A stretch of DNA of 64,000 bases from Roseococcus suduntuyensis (GCF_014196305.1 NZ_JACIDJ010000002.1:496001-560000); one strand, 5' to 3'. Counted from the first letter of the stretch, positions 43,225 to 52,004 are shown. Notes: generated from the sequence alone by a model not told the origin. A program made the numbers and translations.

Positions 43225-43557
43225 GTGGGGCGCCGGGCGGCACAGGCCATTCCACGCAGCGCCCGGCAGCGGCTGGGGCCGCGTCGGCGCGCGCCCAAGG
43301 CGCAGGCCGCCACGGCCCAGCCCCGCCCCGTCCAGACCCCCGCGCAGGAGCGCGCCGCCACCTTCACCCGCTGGATGGTGGCGGGCGCGCTGGCCGGCCT
43401 CATCCTCTCGCTGACCCAGTCCTACGACAGCTGGGCGGGCGCGGGCGTCACTTCCAATCTCGTCCAGGCATCCTTTGTGCAAGCATTGGGCGCCTCGATC
43501 GCCACCGGCCTGCTCGCGCGCGGCGCGTGCTGGATCTGGCTCGCAAGGCAGGCATGA
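43225..43557 (+). CDS. Small membrane protein between cobS and cobT
   Basis: A 110-residue protein with a basic Arg/Ala/Pro-rich N-terminal 45 residues and two hydrophobic segments (about 50-64 [15 protein letters not shown] and 83-105 [20 protein letters not shown]). GTG 43225 starts seven bases after the cobS stop, and cobT follows one base after its stop, so it is in the same transcript. I recognise no family. It might help membrane-anchor the chelatase, but nothing in the sequence shows that. Confidence 0.6.
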   Translation: MGRRAAQAIPRSARQRLGPRRRAPKAQAATAQPRPVQTPAQERAATFTRWMVAGALAGLILSLTQSYDSWAGAGVTSNLVQASFVQALGASIATGLLARGACWIWLARQA

Positions 43558-43558
43558 C

Positions 43559-45424
43559 ATGAGCAAACAGGACCTCACGCGGCAGGAAGAGTTCAAGCGG
43601 GCCACCGCCGGCGCCGTGCGCGCCATCGCCCAGCAGACGGAAGTCCAGGTCGCCTTCCAGCCCGGCCCCGCCGGCGTCTCGGGCAAGCGCGCCCGCCTGC
43701 CGCTGCCCACCCGCTCCCTTCCCCCCGCCGAGATGGCCAAGCTGCGCGGCGCGGCCGATGCCGTGGCCCTCAAGCTGCGCCACCACGACGAGGCGACCCA
43801 CGCCGCCCGCGCCCCCGCCCGCAAGGAGGCGCGCGAGGTCTTCGACGCGCTGGAGGATGTGCGCGTGCAGGCCGTGGGCAGCCGCCACATGGCCGGTGTC
43901 GCCGCCAACCTCCGCGCGCGCCTCTCGGAGGAGTGCGAGGCGGAGGGCTATGACCGCATGACCCGCAAGGACCAGTTGCCGCTGCATTCGGCCCTGGCCC
44001 TGATGGCGCGCGAACGCATCTCGGGCGAGGCCGTGCCGCCCGCGGCCCAGCGCGTGCTGGACATGTGGCGCGACAGCCTGGACGACAAAGCCAGCGCCGC
44101 GATGGACGAGCTCTGCACGGCCACCGACGACCAGGAGGGCTTCGCCCGCGCCGCGCGCAAGCTGCTCGCCGCCATGGACCTGGCCGAGGCGGAGCTGGAA
44201 TCGGAATCCAGCGACGACCAGGAAGGCGACGAGGGCGCCGAGGAAGCCAGCCAGCAGGACCAGTCCTCGGCCGGCGAGGCGCAGTCGCAGGACCAGGAAT
44301 CCATGCAGGGCGCCGAGCCCGAGACCATGGAGGGCGACGCCGCCGACGAGGAGGCGCAGGAATCCGAGGAGGAAGGCGCCGCCGCCGAGGGCGACGAGAA
44401 GCCCGGCGGCCCCCAGGCCCGCCGCGAGGTTCCCGTCACCGACGATGCCAGCCGCTACCGCGCCTTCTCCACCCAGTTCGACGAGGTGGTGGAGGCCGAT
44501 GACCTCTGCGACCCCGACGAGCTGACGCGCCTGCGCCAGCAGCTCGACCAGCAGCTGCAGCATCTGCAAGGCGTCGTCTCCAAGCTTGCCAACCGCCTGC
44601 AGCGCCGCCTGATGGCGCAGCAGCAGCGCGCCTGGGACTTTGACCTGGAGGAAGGCATCCTGGACGTGGCGCGGCTCGCGCGCGTGGTGGCCAACCCCAC
44701 CCTCTCGCTCTCCTACAAGCGGGAGCGCGACGCGGATTTCCGCGACACGGTGGTCACGCTGCTGATCGACAATTCCGGCTCCATGCGCGGCCGGCCCATC
44801 ACGGTCGCGGCCATGTGCGCCGACATCCTGGCGCGCACGCTGGAACGATGCGCGGTCAAGACCGAGATCCTGGGCTTCACCACCCGCGCCTGGAAGGGCG
44901 GCCAATCGCGCGAGCGCTGGGTGCAGGAGGGCAAGCCGCGCAACCCCGGCCGCCTGAACGACCTGCGGCACATCGTCTACAAGGCCGCCGACGCGCCCTG
45001 GCGCCGTTCGCGCCGCGCCATCGGCCTCATGCTGCGCGAGGGGCTGCTGAAGGAGAACATTGATGGCGAGGCGCTGGACTGGGCCTACAAGCGCCTGCTG
45101 ACCCGCAGCGAGCATCGCCGCATCCTGATGGTGATCAGCGACGGCGCGCCGGTGGATGACAGCACCCTCTCGGTGAACCCGGGCAACTACCTGGAACGCC
45201 ATCTGCGCGACGTGATCAAGACCATCGAGACGCGCAACCAGGTGGAGCTGATCGCCATCGGCATCGGCCACGACGTGACGCGCTACTACCGCCGCGCCGT
45301 GACGATCGTGGACGCCGAGGAGCTCGGCGGCACCATGATGAAGAAGCTGGCCGAACTCTTTGACGAGGACGCCGCCGAGGCATGGCAACGGGCCGCCTCC
45401 GAACGCGCGCCGGCGGTCATCTGA
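43559..45424 (+). CDS. cobT: Aerobic cobaltochelatase subunit CobT
   Basis: A 621-residue partner of CobS in the CobNST complex. Seen: an N-terminal helical domain ([19 protein letters not shown] near residue 97), a long low-complexity acidic linker about residues 205-290 rich in Glu, Asp and Gln, and a C-terminal von Willebrand A domain from about 395 with the MIDAS motif [18 protein letters not shown] and a later [14 protein letters not shown] near 525. This is the normal CobT plan. ATG 43559 is one base after the small membrane gene. Its terminal codons lie in a 26-bp duplication. Confidence 0.96.
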   Translation: MSKQDLTRQEEFKRATAGAVRAIAQQTEVQVAFQPGPAGVSGKRARLPLPTRSLPPAEMAKLRGAADAVALKLRHHDEATHAARAPARKEAREVFDALEDVRVQAVGSRHMAGVAANLRARLSEECEAEGYDRMTRKDQLPLHSALALMARERISGEAVPPAAQRVLDMWRDSLDDKASAAMDELCTATDDQEGFARAARKLLAAMDLAEAELESESSDDQEGDEGAEEASQQDQSSAGEAQSQDQESMQGAEPETMEGDAADEEAQESEEEGAAAEGDEKPGGPQARREVPVTDDASRYRAFSTQFDEVVEADDLCDPDELTRLRQQLDQQLQHLQGVVSKLANRLQRRLMAQQQRAWDFDLEEGILDVARLARVVANPTLSLSYKRERDADFRDTVVTLLIDNSGSMRGRPITVAAMCADILARTLERCAVKTEILGFTTRAWKGGQSRERWVQEGKPRNPGRLNDLRHIVYKAADAPWRRSRRAIGLMLREGLLKENIDGEALDWAYKRLLTRSEHRRILMVISDGAPVDDSTLSVNPGNYLERHLRDVIKTIETRNQVELIAIGIGHDVTRYYRRAVTIVDAEELGGTMMKKLAELFDEDAAEAWQRAASERAPAVI

Positions 45425-45450
45425 TGCAGCGCGCCCCGGCGGTGATCTGA
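45399..45450. repeat. 26-bp tandem duplication at the cobT stop
   Basis: Two adjacent 26-base units (45399-45424, 45425-45450) match at about 20 of 26 positions, each ending CCGGCGGT-ATCTGA. The first is the coding end of cobT. The second repeats the APAVI-stop reading in another frame after an ATG at 45424 that now opens only an eight-codon frame. Confidence 0.7.
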
Positions 45451-46394
45451 CACCAAGGCGCGCCTTCCTCGCCCTCCCCCTCGCCCTGCCCGCCTGCGCG
45501 GCGCAGGGCGACCCGCTGCCGCGCGCCGGCGCCTTCCCACTGCCCGAGCCTGCGACACCCGGCCTGCGCCCTCTGGGCGGGCTGGTGCTGGACACCAGCG
45601 CCTGGCGCTTCGGCGGGTTTTCCGGCTTGCACATGACGTCCGACCTCACCCTGACCGCCGTCAGCGACCGCGGCCGCTGGTGGCGGGCGCGGCTGGAGCT
45701 GGACGCGGCGGGCGCGCCACGCAGCATCTCCGGCGTGCGGCACGGCCCGCTGCGCGATGCCACCGGCGCGCCCCTGCGGGGCATCACCCATGGCGATGCC
45801 GAAGCGCTGACCCGCCTGCCCGATGGCGACTGGCTGGTGGGCTTCGAGCGCCGCCACCGCATTCAGCGCCACCGCCAACTGGAAGGGCCTGGCGCACCCT
45901 TCCCCACCCCGCCGGGCCTGACGGACGCGCCCTCCAATGGGGGGTTGGAGGGGCTGACCCTGCTGGCCGATGGCCGGCTGCTGGCCCTGGCCGAACAGTT
46001 GCGCGGCACCGCCCCCGGCACCACCCGCGCGTGGCTCGGCACCATCGAGGGCCGCCGCGTGGCCTGGACCCCGCGCGACTATGCCCCGGCCACCCCCATG
46101 GTGCCGACCGGCGCGGCCGGCCTGCCCGATGGCGGTGCGCTGGTGGTCGAACGGGATTTTTCGCTGTTCAGTGGCTTCCGGTGCCGGCTGGCGCATCTGC
46201 CGCCCCAGGCCTTTGCGGGCCACGCCCCGCTGCGCGGTGAGACGCTGCTGCGCCTGCCCGGCGACGGCCCGGCCGACAATTGGGAAGGCGTGGCCGTGGC
46301 CCGTCGCGCCGGGCGCACCCTGGTCGCCCTCATCTCCGACGACAATGAACGCGCCGCCCAGCGCAGCATGATCCTGCTTTACGAGATGCCCTGA
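45447..46394 (+). CDS. Esterase-like phytase-family lipoprotein
   Basis: About 315 residues of the 'esterase-like activity of phytase' beta-propeller family. Seen: twin-arginine-like PRRAFLALPLALPACAAQ with lipobox LPAC, LGGLVLDTSAWRFGGFSGLHM near residue 40, AVSDRGRWWRARLEL near 71, THGDAEALTRLPDGDWLVGFERRHRI near 112, SNGGLEGLTLLADGRLLALAEQ near 160 and DNWEGVAVARRAGRTLVALISDDN near 275. No ATG or GTG is suitably placed: the frame is open from TTG 45360 inside cobT, and CTG 45447 sits exactly where a start is expected. The 26-bp duplication seems to have displaced the original ATG. Ends in a 15-bp repeat array. Confidence 0.75.
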   Translation: MTPRRAFLALPLALPACAAQGDPLPRAGAFPLPEPATPGLRPLGGLVLDTSAWRFGGFSGLHMTSDLTLTAVSDRGRWWRARLELDAAGAPRSISGVRHGPLRDATGAPLRGITHGDAEALTRLPDGDWLVGFERRHRIQRHRQLEGPGAPFPTPPGLTDAPSNGGLEGLTLLADGRLLALAEQLRGTAPGTTRAWLGTIEGRRVAWTPRDYAPATPMVPTGAAGLPDGGALVVERDFSLFSGFRCRLAHLPPQAFAGHAPLRGETLLRLPGDGPADNWEGVAVARRAGRTLVALISDDNERAAQRSMILLYEMP

Positions 46395-46442
46395 GGGGAG
46401 ATGCCCTGAGGGGAGATGGCCTGAGGGGAGATGGCCTGAGGG
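46383..46442. repeat. Four tandem 15-bp repeats spanning a stop codon
   Basis: Exactly four units of GAGATGCCCTGAGGG (46383-46442), the last two with GGC for CCC. The first contains the Glu-Met-Pro-stop end of the phytase-like gene; the others repeat the stop in the same frame because the period is five codons. Confidence 0.92.
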
Positions 46443-46449
46443 GCGCGCG

Positions 46450-47220
46450 TCAGTTCACCACCACCCGGTTCGCGGGCAGGGAGAGGAAGGCACGCGCCCC
46501 CACGCCGGGTGCGGCCTCCATCACCAGTTCCCCGCCATGGGCGCGCAGCAGGGCACGGGCGAGCGAAAGGCCCAGCACCAGGCCGCGCGTGCGCGGCTCC
46601 TCACCGCAATGCAAGGTGGGCGAGAGATCATCCACGGCGAGGCCCAGCCCCTCATCCTCCACCACGATGGTGACGCCCTGGGGGGTCTGCACGGCGCGGA
46701 TGTCAATGAAATCGCCCTCGCCCGTCGCGCGGGCGGCGCGGCAGAGCACCTGCACCAGCGCGCCCCGCAGCGCCCGGGCATCGGCCCGCACCACGAGCGA
46801 TTCGAGCAGGGGGTCCAGGCGCCAATGGCGCAGCCCGGGGCCGAGTTGGCGCTGCGCGGCTTCCACCGAATCGGCCAGGACGGGGCCCAGGGCGAAGCGC
46901 TCATCGCGCAGGGCGCGCGCGGCGCTGACCACGCCATGCGCCTCCACCACCGCATCGGCGAGGGAGAGGATGCGCCGCGCCTCGGCCTCGAAGCCGGCCC
47001 CCGCCTCGCCGCCCAGCACCTGGGCGCGGCCGAGCAGGCCCAGGCCCAGCCCGTGCACCTCCCGCGCCATGAGGTCGAGGGCGCGGCCGCCGCGGGTGGC
47101 GCGTGCCTCCGCGGCGGTCAGGCGCGCCATCAGCTGGCGCTGCCGGAAGAGGGACACCACGACCAGGCCCGCCGCGAGGACCAGGAAGGAGAGGCAGAAG
47201 AGGATGGAACCGCTCGACAT
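46450..47220 (-). CDS. Membrane-anchored histidine-kinase-like protein
   Basis: A 256-residue protein with one N-terminal transmembrane helix (residues 5-24), a dimerisation-like helix LDLMAREVHGLGLGLLGRA near 50 and a C-terminal HATPase_c domain with TIVVEDEGLGLAVDD near 187, GLVLGLSLARALLRAHGGELVMEAAPGVGARAFLSLP near 214-250. The N-box is weak. The candidate phospho-acceptor His is in EVHG, unlike the standard HE/D-x-R/K context, so kinase activity is uncertain. No sensor domain and no response regulator gene are adjacent. Confidence 0.7.
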   Translation of the reverse strand: MSSGSILFCLSFLVLAAGLVVVSLFRQRQLMARLTAAEARATRGGRALDLMAREVHGLGLGLLGRAQVLGGEAGAGFEAEARRILSLADAVVEAHGVVSAARALRDERFALGPVLADSVEAAQRQLGPGLRHWRLDPLLESLVVRADARALRGALVQVLCRAARATGEGDFIDIRAVQTPQGVTIVVEDEGLGLAVDDLSPTLHCGEEPRTRGLVLGLSLARALLRAHGGELVMEAAPGVGARAFLSLPANRVVVN

Positions 47221-47282
47221 GACGCGGAAGATAACTTGCGAGGGTTAACAAACCCTGGACCGTCTCACTCCGCGAGACTCGG

Positions 47283-47324
47283 CGAAAACGAAAACGCGCC
47301 GGCCCTTGCGGGCACGGCGCGTTT
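47283..47324 (-). terminator. Intrinsic terminator of rpmB
   Basis: Read on the minus strand, AAACGCGCCG (47324-47315) pairs perfectly with CGGCGCGTTT (47301-47292) across a 13-base loop and is followed by TTCGTTTTCG. It lies 27 bp past the rpmB stop and matches a factor-independent terminator. Confidence 0.85.
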
Positions 47325-47350
47325 CCCGGGGCTTGCGCCCGTCCGTGCTG

Positions 47351-47647
47351 TCAGGCCGCGGCCTTCTTCGCCTGGGCGCGCTCGACGCGGCGCTTCAGGG
47401 TGATGGCCTCGGCCGGCAGGCGACGGTCCGGCGTGGTGAGCAGGAAGGCGTCGAGGCCGCCATTGTGCTCGATGGTGCGGATGCCGTGCGTCGTCAGGCG
47501 GATCTGGATGGAGGTGCCCAGCACGTCCGACCAGAAGGACTGGTGCTGCAGGTTGGGCAGGAAGCGCCGGCGCGTCTTGTTGTTCGCGTGGCTGACGTTG
47601 TTGCCAGACTGAACCGTCTTGCCGGTGATGCCGCAGCGGCGAGCCAT
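47351..47647 (-). CDS. rpmB: 50S ribosomal protein L28
   Basis: A 98-residue large-subunit ribosomal protein. Seen: [33 protein letters not shown] at the start, [33 protein letters not shown] in the middle and a Lys/Ala tail. The longer frame upstream is discarded because [10 protein letters not shown] is the invariant L28 N-terminus. The gene is monocistronic with a strong terminator. Confidence 0.97.
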   Translation of the reverse strand: MARRCGITGKTVQSGNNVSHANNKTRRRFLPNLQHQSFWSDVLGTSIQIRLTTHGIRTIEHNGGLDAFLLTTPDRRLPAEAITLKRRVERAQAKKAAA

Positions 47648-47796
47648 GATCGTGATCCCAAACGAAAAGCGCGCACGGCGTGCCGCGCGCGGTGTCAATG
47701 CGTGGGGTTGTTTGCGTCAGCCGGCGCGCGAAGTCAAGCGCGCGCGGCCGATTCCAACCCCCCCTGGTCCTCCCCCTGGTCCACCCCTTTGGGAGG

Positions 47797-48039
47797 TCAG
47801 CGCGGCAGGGTGGGAAGCTGGCGCAGCTCCCCCGCCTCCACGCTCGCCAGCGCCTGGCGCAGCACGCCCGCGATGGAGCGGTCATCCATGCTGCGCGAGA
47901 GCAGCCCCAGCGCCCCGCCCAACAGGGCCGAGGCCGCCGAGACCGGGGCGATGTTCTGCTCCAGCATGTATTCGATCGCCTTGTCCACGACCGAGCCCGC
48001 GTGGCTCAGATCCTCGGGCGTCTGTTGCTCCATGCTCAT
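47797..48039 (-). CDS. Small conserved-looking hypothetical protein
   Basis: An 80-residue mostly helical acidic protein starting MSMEQQTPEDLSHAGSVVDK, with an amphipathic middle (AIEYMLEQNIAPVSAASALLGGALGLLSRSM) and no signal peptide or cysteine. I recognise no family. Coding is supported by clean ATG starts (48039 or 48033), a GAAAG upstream on the minus strand and codon bias like its neighbours. It lies between rpmB and the Atm1-like exporter, all minus. Confidence 0.55.
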   Translation of the reverse strand: MSMEQQTPEDLSHAGSVVDKAIEYMLEQNIAPVSAASALLGGALGLLSRSMDDRSIAGVLRQALASVEAGELRQLPTLPR

Positions 48040-48131
48040 TCTTTCCCGGTTACATACGCTGGCCCCGACATGGGGCAGGCGGTGCCGCGACGGAAGGGGG
48101 CAAAGCTTACGGCTGCTTCATGTATGGACAA

Positions 48132-48163
48132 CTGATTCACCGCGCCTGCGCGGATCAGGCGCC
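48132..48163. repeat. Single short copy of the GATTCACC palindromic repeat
   Basis: A reduced 32-bp copy, CTGATTCACCGC then GCCTGCGCGGATCAGGCGCC, lacking the middle of the longer copies elsewhere. The TGA stop of the ABC exporter (48155-48157) is inside its GGATCAGG end. Confidence 0.75.
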
Positions 48164-50038
48164 GGGGCGATGCTCGCCCTGCTGCCTTGCGCTGAGCCCC
48201 TCGCCAAACCGTGCCTCGGCCTCCGCCCGCGCCGCCGCCTCGGCCGCCGCCACCGCATCGGCCTGACGCTGCCACATCTGCGCGTAGAGCCCGCCCTCCG
48301 CGATCAGCGCCGCATGGGTGCCACGCTCCGCGATGCGCCCATCCTGCAGCACGATGATCTCGTCCGCCTCCACCACCGTGGAAAGCCGGTGCGCGATGAC
48401 CAGCGTGGTGCGCCCCGTCGCCACCTGCCGCAGCGCGGACTGGATCTCCTGTTCCGTCGCGGTGTCGAGCGCGCTGGTCGCCTCGTCCAGGATCAGCACG
48501 CGGGGGTTCTTCAGGATGGTGCGCGCGATGGCGACGCGCTGCTTCTCGCCACCCGAGAGCTTGAGGCCCCGCTCGCCCACCCGCGTCCTGTAGCCATCGG
48601 GCAGTTTCATCACGAAGTCATGCACCTGGGCGAGCTTCGCGGCCTCGATGATCTCGGCCTCGCTCGCCCCCGGCCGCCCATAGCCGATGTTGTAGGCGAT
48701 GGTGTCGTTGAACAGCACCGTGTCCTGCGGCACCACGCCGATGGCGTGGCGCAGGCTGTCCTGCGTCACGCCGCGCACATCCTGCCCATCCACCAGCACA
48801 CGGCCGCCGGTGGCATCGTAGAAGCGGAACAGCAGGCGCGAGATGGTGGACTTCCCCGCCCCCGTGGGCCCGACGATGGCCAGCATGCGCCCCGGCGGCA
48901 CCTCGAAGCTGACGCCCTTCAGGATCTCCCGGTCGGGGCGGTAGTGGAAGCGGACGTCGTCGAAGACCACGCGCCCCTCCGGCACGCTCAGCTCGGGGGC
49001 TCCGGGCGCGTCCTCGACCTCGCGCGGGACATCGAGCAGGGAAAACATCTGCTCCATGTCCGTCAGCCCCTGGCGGATTTCGCGATAGGCGAAGCCCAGG
49101 ATGTTCAGCGGCAGATAGAGCTGGATGAGGTAGGTATTCACCATCACGAAGTCGCCCACGCTCATCGTGCCATTGCCGATGCCGCCGCCGGCCAGCAGCA
49201 TCACCACCGTCAGCCCCGCCGACATGATCAGCGCCTGGCCGGCATTGAGCATGTTCAGGGTGGTCTCGCTGCGGGTGTAGGCCACCTCGTAGCGCTTCAG
49301 GCTTTCGTCGTAGCGCGCGGCCTCGTGGCGTTCGTTGTTGAAGTACTTCACCGTCTCGTAGTTCAGCAGGCTGTCGATGGCCTTGGTGTTGGCCTCCTCG
49401 TCCATCGCGTTCATCGCGCGACGGAAGCGCAGCCGCCAATTGGTGAAGATCAGCGTGAAGGCGATGTAGCCGACGATGGTGACGATGACCGTCAACGCGA
49501 AGCTGACGTCGAACATCCACCACAGGATGCCCGCCACCAGGAAGATTTCCACGATGGTCGGGATGATGTTGAACAGCAGGAAGTTCAGCGCGATGGCGAT
49601 GCCGCGCGTGCCGCGCTCGATCACGCGCGACAGTCCACCCGTGGCGCGGTCCATGTGGAAGCGCATGGACAGCGCGTGCATGTGGCGGAACACCCGCAGC
49701 GCCACCCAGCGCGCGGCGCGCGCCTGCACCTTGGCGAAGACGGCGTTGCGAAGCTCCGCCAGCCCCGCGCTCACCACCCGCAGCAGCCCGTAGCCCAGGA
49801 TGAGCGCGATGGGGATGGCGAGCATGGCCCCCACCCCCTCGCGCGGGGCCAGCGCGTCCACCGCGCGGGCATAGGCGATGGGCACCAGCACGCCCGCGGC
49901 CTTGGCGAGGATGAGGCAGATCACCGCCACCACCACCCGGACCTTCATCTCCGTCTCGCCGCGTGGCCAGAGATAGGGGAGGATGGAGATCAGGGCGCTG
50001 CGGTGGTTTCCGGGGGGCTTCGGTTGCATCGCAGCCAC
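48155..50038 (-). CDS. Atm1/ABCB7-type ABC exporter (permease-ATPase fusion)
   Basis: A 627-residue half-transporter that should dimerise in the inner membrane. Seen: six-helix permease (residues 30-320) with the class segment NYETVKYFNNERHEAARYDESLKRYE near 222, then an ATPase with Walker A GPTGAGKSTISRLL near 400, Q-loop VPQDTVLFNDTIAYNI near 449, signature LSGGEKQRVAIART near 513 and Walker B VLILDEATSALD near 536. NYETVKYFNNE and the IPTIVEIF segment place it with Atm1/HMT1 proteins, which export glutathione-sulfur or metal conjugates. A Glu/Ala tail ends inside a palindromic repeat. Divergent from the Nudix gene. Confidence 0.92.
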   Translation of the reverse strand: MAAMQPKPPGNHRSALISILPYLWPRGETEMKVRVVVAVICLILAKAAGVLVPIAYARAVDALAPREGVGAMLAIPIALILGYGLLRVVSAGLAELRNAVFAKVQARAARWVALRVFRHMHALSMRFHMDRATGGLSRVIERGTRGIAIALNFLLFNIIPTIVEIFLVAGILWWMFDVSFALTVIVTIVGYIAFTLIFTNWRLRFRRAMNAMDEEANTKAIDSLLNYETVKYFNNERHEAARYDESLKRYEVAYTRSETTLNMLNAGQALIMSAGLTVVMLLAGGGIGNGTMSVGDFVMVNTYLIQLYLPLNILGFAYREIRQGLTDMEQMFSLLDVPREVEDAPGAPELSVPEGRVVFDDVRFHYRPDREILKGVSFEVPPGRMLAIVGPTGAGKSTISRLLFRFYDATGGRVLVDGQDVRGVTQDSLRHAIGVVPQDTVLFNDTIAYNIGYGRPGASEAEIIEAAKLAQVHDFVMKLPDGYRTRVGERGLKLSGGEKQRVAIARTILKNPRVLILDEATSALDTATEQEIQSALRQVATGRTTLVIAHRLSTVVEADEIIVLQDGRIAERGTHAALIAEGGLYAQMWQRQADAVAAAEAAARAEAEARFGEGLSARQQGEHRPGA

Positions 50039-50082
50039 ATGGCGCGGAACGCGCAGGTTGGAAAGCGCGGGCCCGGTGTTAG

Positions 50083-50943
50083 ATGGATGACATGTCCTCC
50101 ACGCTGATGCGCCACATCCTGGCCTGCAACAACACGCCCTCCCCCGCGCACCTGCTGCCCTTCCGCTTCGGGGGGCCGCAGGTGGGCTGGGTGTCGAAGG
50201 AGCTGGCCCAGGCGCTGACCTTCCTGCCGCAGAGCTTCCATTTCGACGGGGACGGGGTCGCCATGGCCGGGCGGCTGCGCAGCGCCGGCGCGCGCTCCGA
50301 CGCGCTGGCCGCCGCCTGCCGCGACCTGGCGCGCCAGGGCTATCTCCGCATCCGGGGCGAGAATTTCGACATCCGCACGGGCTTCGAGGGGCCGGTGCTG
50401 GGCACGCTGGACCGGGGCGCCATCCCCGCCTTCGGCGTCATCGGCCATGGGGTTCACCTCAATGGCCTGGTGCGGCGCGCCGATGGGCTGCATGTCTGGG
50501 TGGGGGTGCGGGCGCGCGACAAGGCGGTGGCCCCGGGGCAGCTCGACAACCTGGTGGGCGGCGGGGTGCCCGCGGGACTGACGCCGGCCGAGACGCTGGT
50601 GAAGGAGGCGGCCGAGGAGGCCTCCATCCCACCCGAATTGGTGGCGCAGGCCCGCCACGCCGGCCGCGTCTCCTACATCCTGACGCTGCCCGAGGGCCTC
50701 CGGCGCGACGTGCTGCACATCTATGACCTGGACCTGCCCGAGGGTTTCACCCCCACGCCGCATGACGACGAGGTGGAGCGCTTCGAGCTCTGGCCCGCCA
50801 CCCGCCTGCTGGAGGCGGTGCGCGAGACGGACAGCGTGAAGTTCAACGTGAACCTGGTGCTGATCCATCTCTTTCTGCGCGAGGGCCTGCTGCCGGAGGC
50901 AGAAGCCGCGAACCTGGCGCCGCTGCTCGACCAGGGGGCGTGA
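50083..50943 (+). CDS. DUF4743-Nudix hydrolase
   Basis: A 286-residue two-domain protein. Seen: an N-terminal DUF4743 region (residues 1-120, including PFRFGGPQVGWV near 26) and a Nudix domain with the box GGGVPAGLTPAETLVKEAAEEASI near 164-187, keeping the metal-binding EAAEEA core. DUF4743-Nudix proteins resemble the Nudix half of yeast Tnr3, which removes damaged thiamine diphosphate analogues. That role is plausible but unproven here. ATG 50083 or ATG 50092. Divergent from the ABC exporter. Confidence 0.85.
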   Translation: MDDMSSTLMRHILACNNTPSPAHLLPFRFGGPQVGWVSKELAQALTFLPQSFHFDGDGVAMAGRLRSAGARSDALAAACRDLARQGYLRIRGENFDIRTGFEGPVLGTLDRGAIPAFGVIGHGVHLNGLVRRADGLHVWVGVRARDKAVAPGQLDNLVGGGVPAGLTPAETLVKEAAEEASIPPELVAQARHAGRVSYILTLPEGLRRDVLHIYDLDLPEGFTPTPHDDEVERFELWPATRLLEAVRETDSVKFNVNLVLIHLFLREGLLPEAEAANLAPLLDQGA

Positions 50944-51006
50944 CGGCTGCTTGCACGGGGGGTCCCAGGTTCGGCATAGTTTCCCGCAGAAGTTGTGGAG
51001 ATGCTC

Positions 51007-51798
51007 ATGCCTCGCCTCGCCCTCGGCTTGCTGAAGGTCAGCAAGCACAACTTCCCCGCCGACCCTGCGGGGCGCATGGACGAGTTCGCCCTGACCGTCT
51101 CCCAGGCCGATACGTTGCTGCGCGCGAAGTTCGGCGGCGCGCCGGACCTGCGGATGCTGGTGGCCCCGGAGTATTTCTGGTCTGGCTACGGGGTCATCGG
51201 CCGGACTGTGCCCGTCCTCGGCCCCATCGCCATGGACCGCGACGACAAGCACCGCATCTATGGCGGACTGAAGAAGATCTCAAAGCGCGCGGGCTCGCTC
51301 GTGCTGGTCGCGGGCTCCATCTTCTACCACAAGCCCGGTCAGACCCGCGCGCTCGCTTACAATGTCTGCCCCGTGCTGCGGCGCGGGAGCTTCCTGCTGA
51401 AGCAGTACAAGGAGTTCGACGACGGTGCGGCGGGCAAGAATGCCGGCCGCTTCGGCTATGACGTCAAGGACAGCGACCCCTTCTTCGAGGTGGACGGCGT
51501 GGGCGTAGGGCTTGAGATCTGCGGTGAGCACGGGCGGCTGGCGACCTGGAACGCCAATGCGAACCGCACGGTGGACTTGCAGATCCTCATCTCGGACGGC
51601 AGCCGCTTCCTGCCCGCGAACATGGTGGTGCGCAACGGCGGCTTCGCCATTCACACCGACATGAACGGCAACAGCGTCAGCGCGGGCGTCTATCCCGCCG
51701 GCGGCCCCTACACCACCGCGCATGCCCTGCCGCCAGACGGCATCTCGGGCGCACAGGTGAACGGCGGCATGGTGATGACCTATTCACTGACCATCTGA
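51007..51798 (+). CDS. Solitary nitrilase-superfamily protein
   Basis: A 263-residue carbon-nitrogen-hydrolase-fold protein. Seen: the triad context MLVAPEYFW (Glu, near residue 51), LLKQYKEFDDG (Lys, near 134) and VGLEICGEHGRLATWN (Cys, near 174), in the order Glu-Lys-Cys expected. The surrounding sequence is unlike biotin, NAD or omega-amidase members, so substrate is unknown. ATG 51007 is preferred for its GTGGAG Shine-Dalgarno six bases upstream; ATG 51001 and GTG 50995 are in frame. Codon use includes more A/T-ending codons than its neighbours. It lies alone between the Nudix gene and purD, suggesting acquisition. Confidence 0.72.
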   Translation: MPRLALGLLKVSKHNFPADPAGRMDEFALTVSQADTLLRAKFGGAPDLRMLVAPEYFWSGYGVIGRTVPVLGPIAMDRDDKHRIYGGLKKISKRAGSLVLVAGSIFYHKPGQTRALAYNVCPVLRRGSFLLKQYKEFDDGAAGKNAGRFGYDVKDSDPFFEVDGVGVGLEICGEHGRLATWNANANRTVDLQILISDGSRFLPANMVVRNGGFAIHTDMNGNSVSAGVYPAGGPYTTAHALPPDGISGAQVNGGMVMTYSLTI

Positions 51799-51956
51799 GC
51801 GCATGAACAAGGAGTAGGCTCCGCCCAAGAGACAGAGTGAGAGCCGTGCCATCGGCCAAGGCCGCCTGCACGACATCCGCCTTGGGCGGCATCCCGCTAC
51901 CTGCACCTTTCCAGCTCGTCCTTGAACGATGCCATGCCGTGAATTCCTTCGCCCAA

Positions 51957-51988
51957 CCAGGCGAAGAAACGCCCAGGCCTTCGCCTGG
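51957..51988. terminator. Bidirectional terminator candidate before purD
   Basis: CCAGGCGAAG (51957-51966) and CTTCGCCTGG (51979-51988) pair perfectly over a 12-base loop in the gap between the convergent nitrilase-like and purD genes. There is no T-run. The remaining gap 51799-52004 shows no convincing gene. Confidence 0.5.
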
Positions 51989-52004
51989 CTGGAAGCGAGC
52001 GGCG

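Noticed and set aside
51799-52004. Fragment of a gene on the minus strand downstream of purD
   Set aside because: Short peptides can be read (for example one opening MASFKDELERCR) but stop quickly and match nothing known to me; not enough to call a pseudogene.
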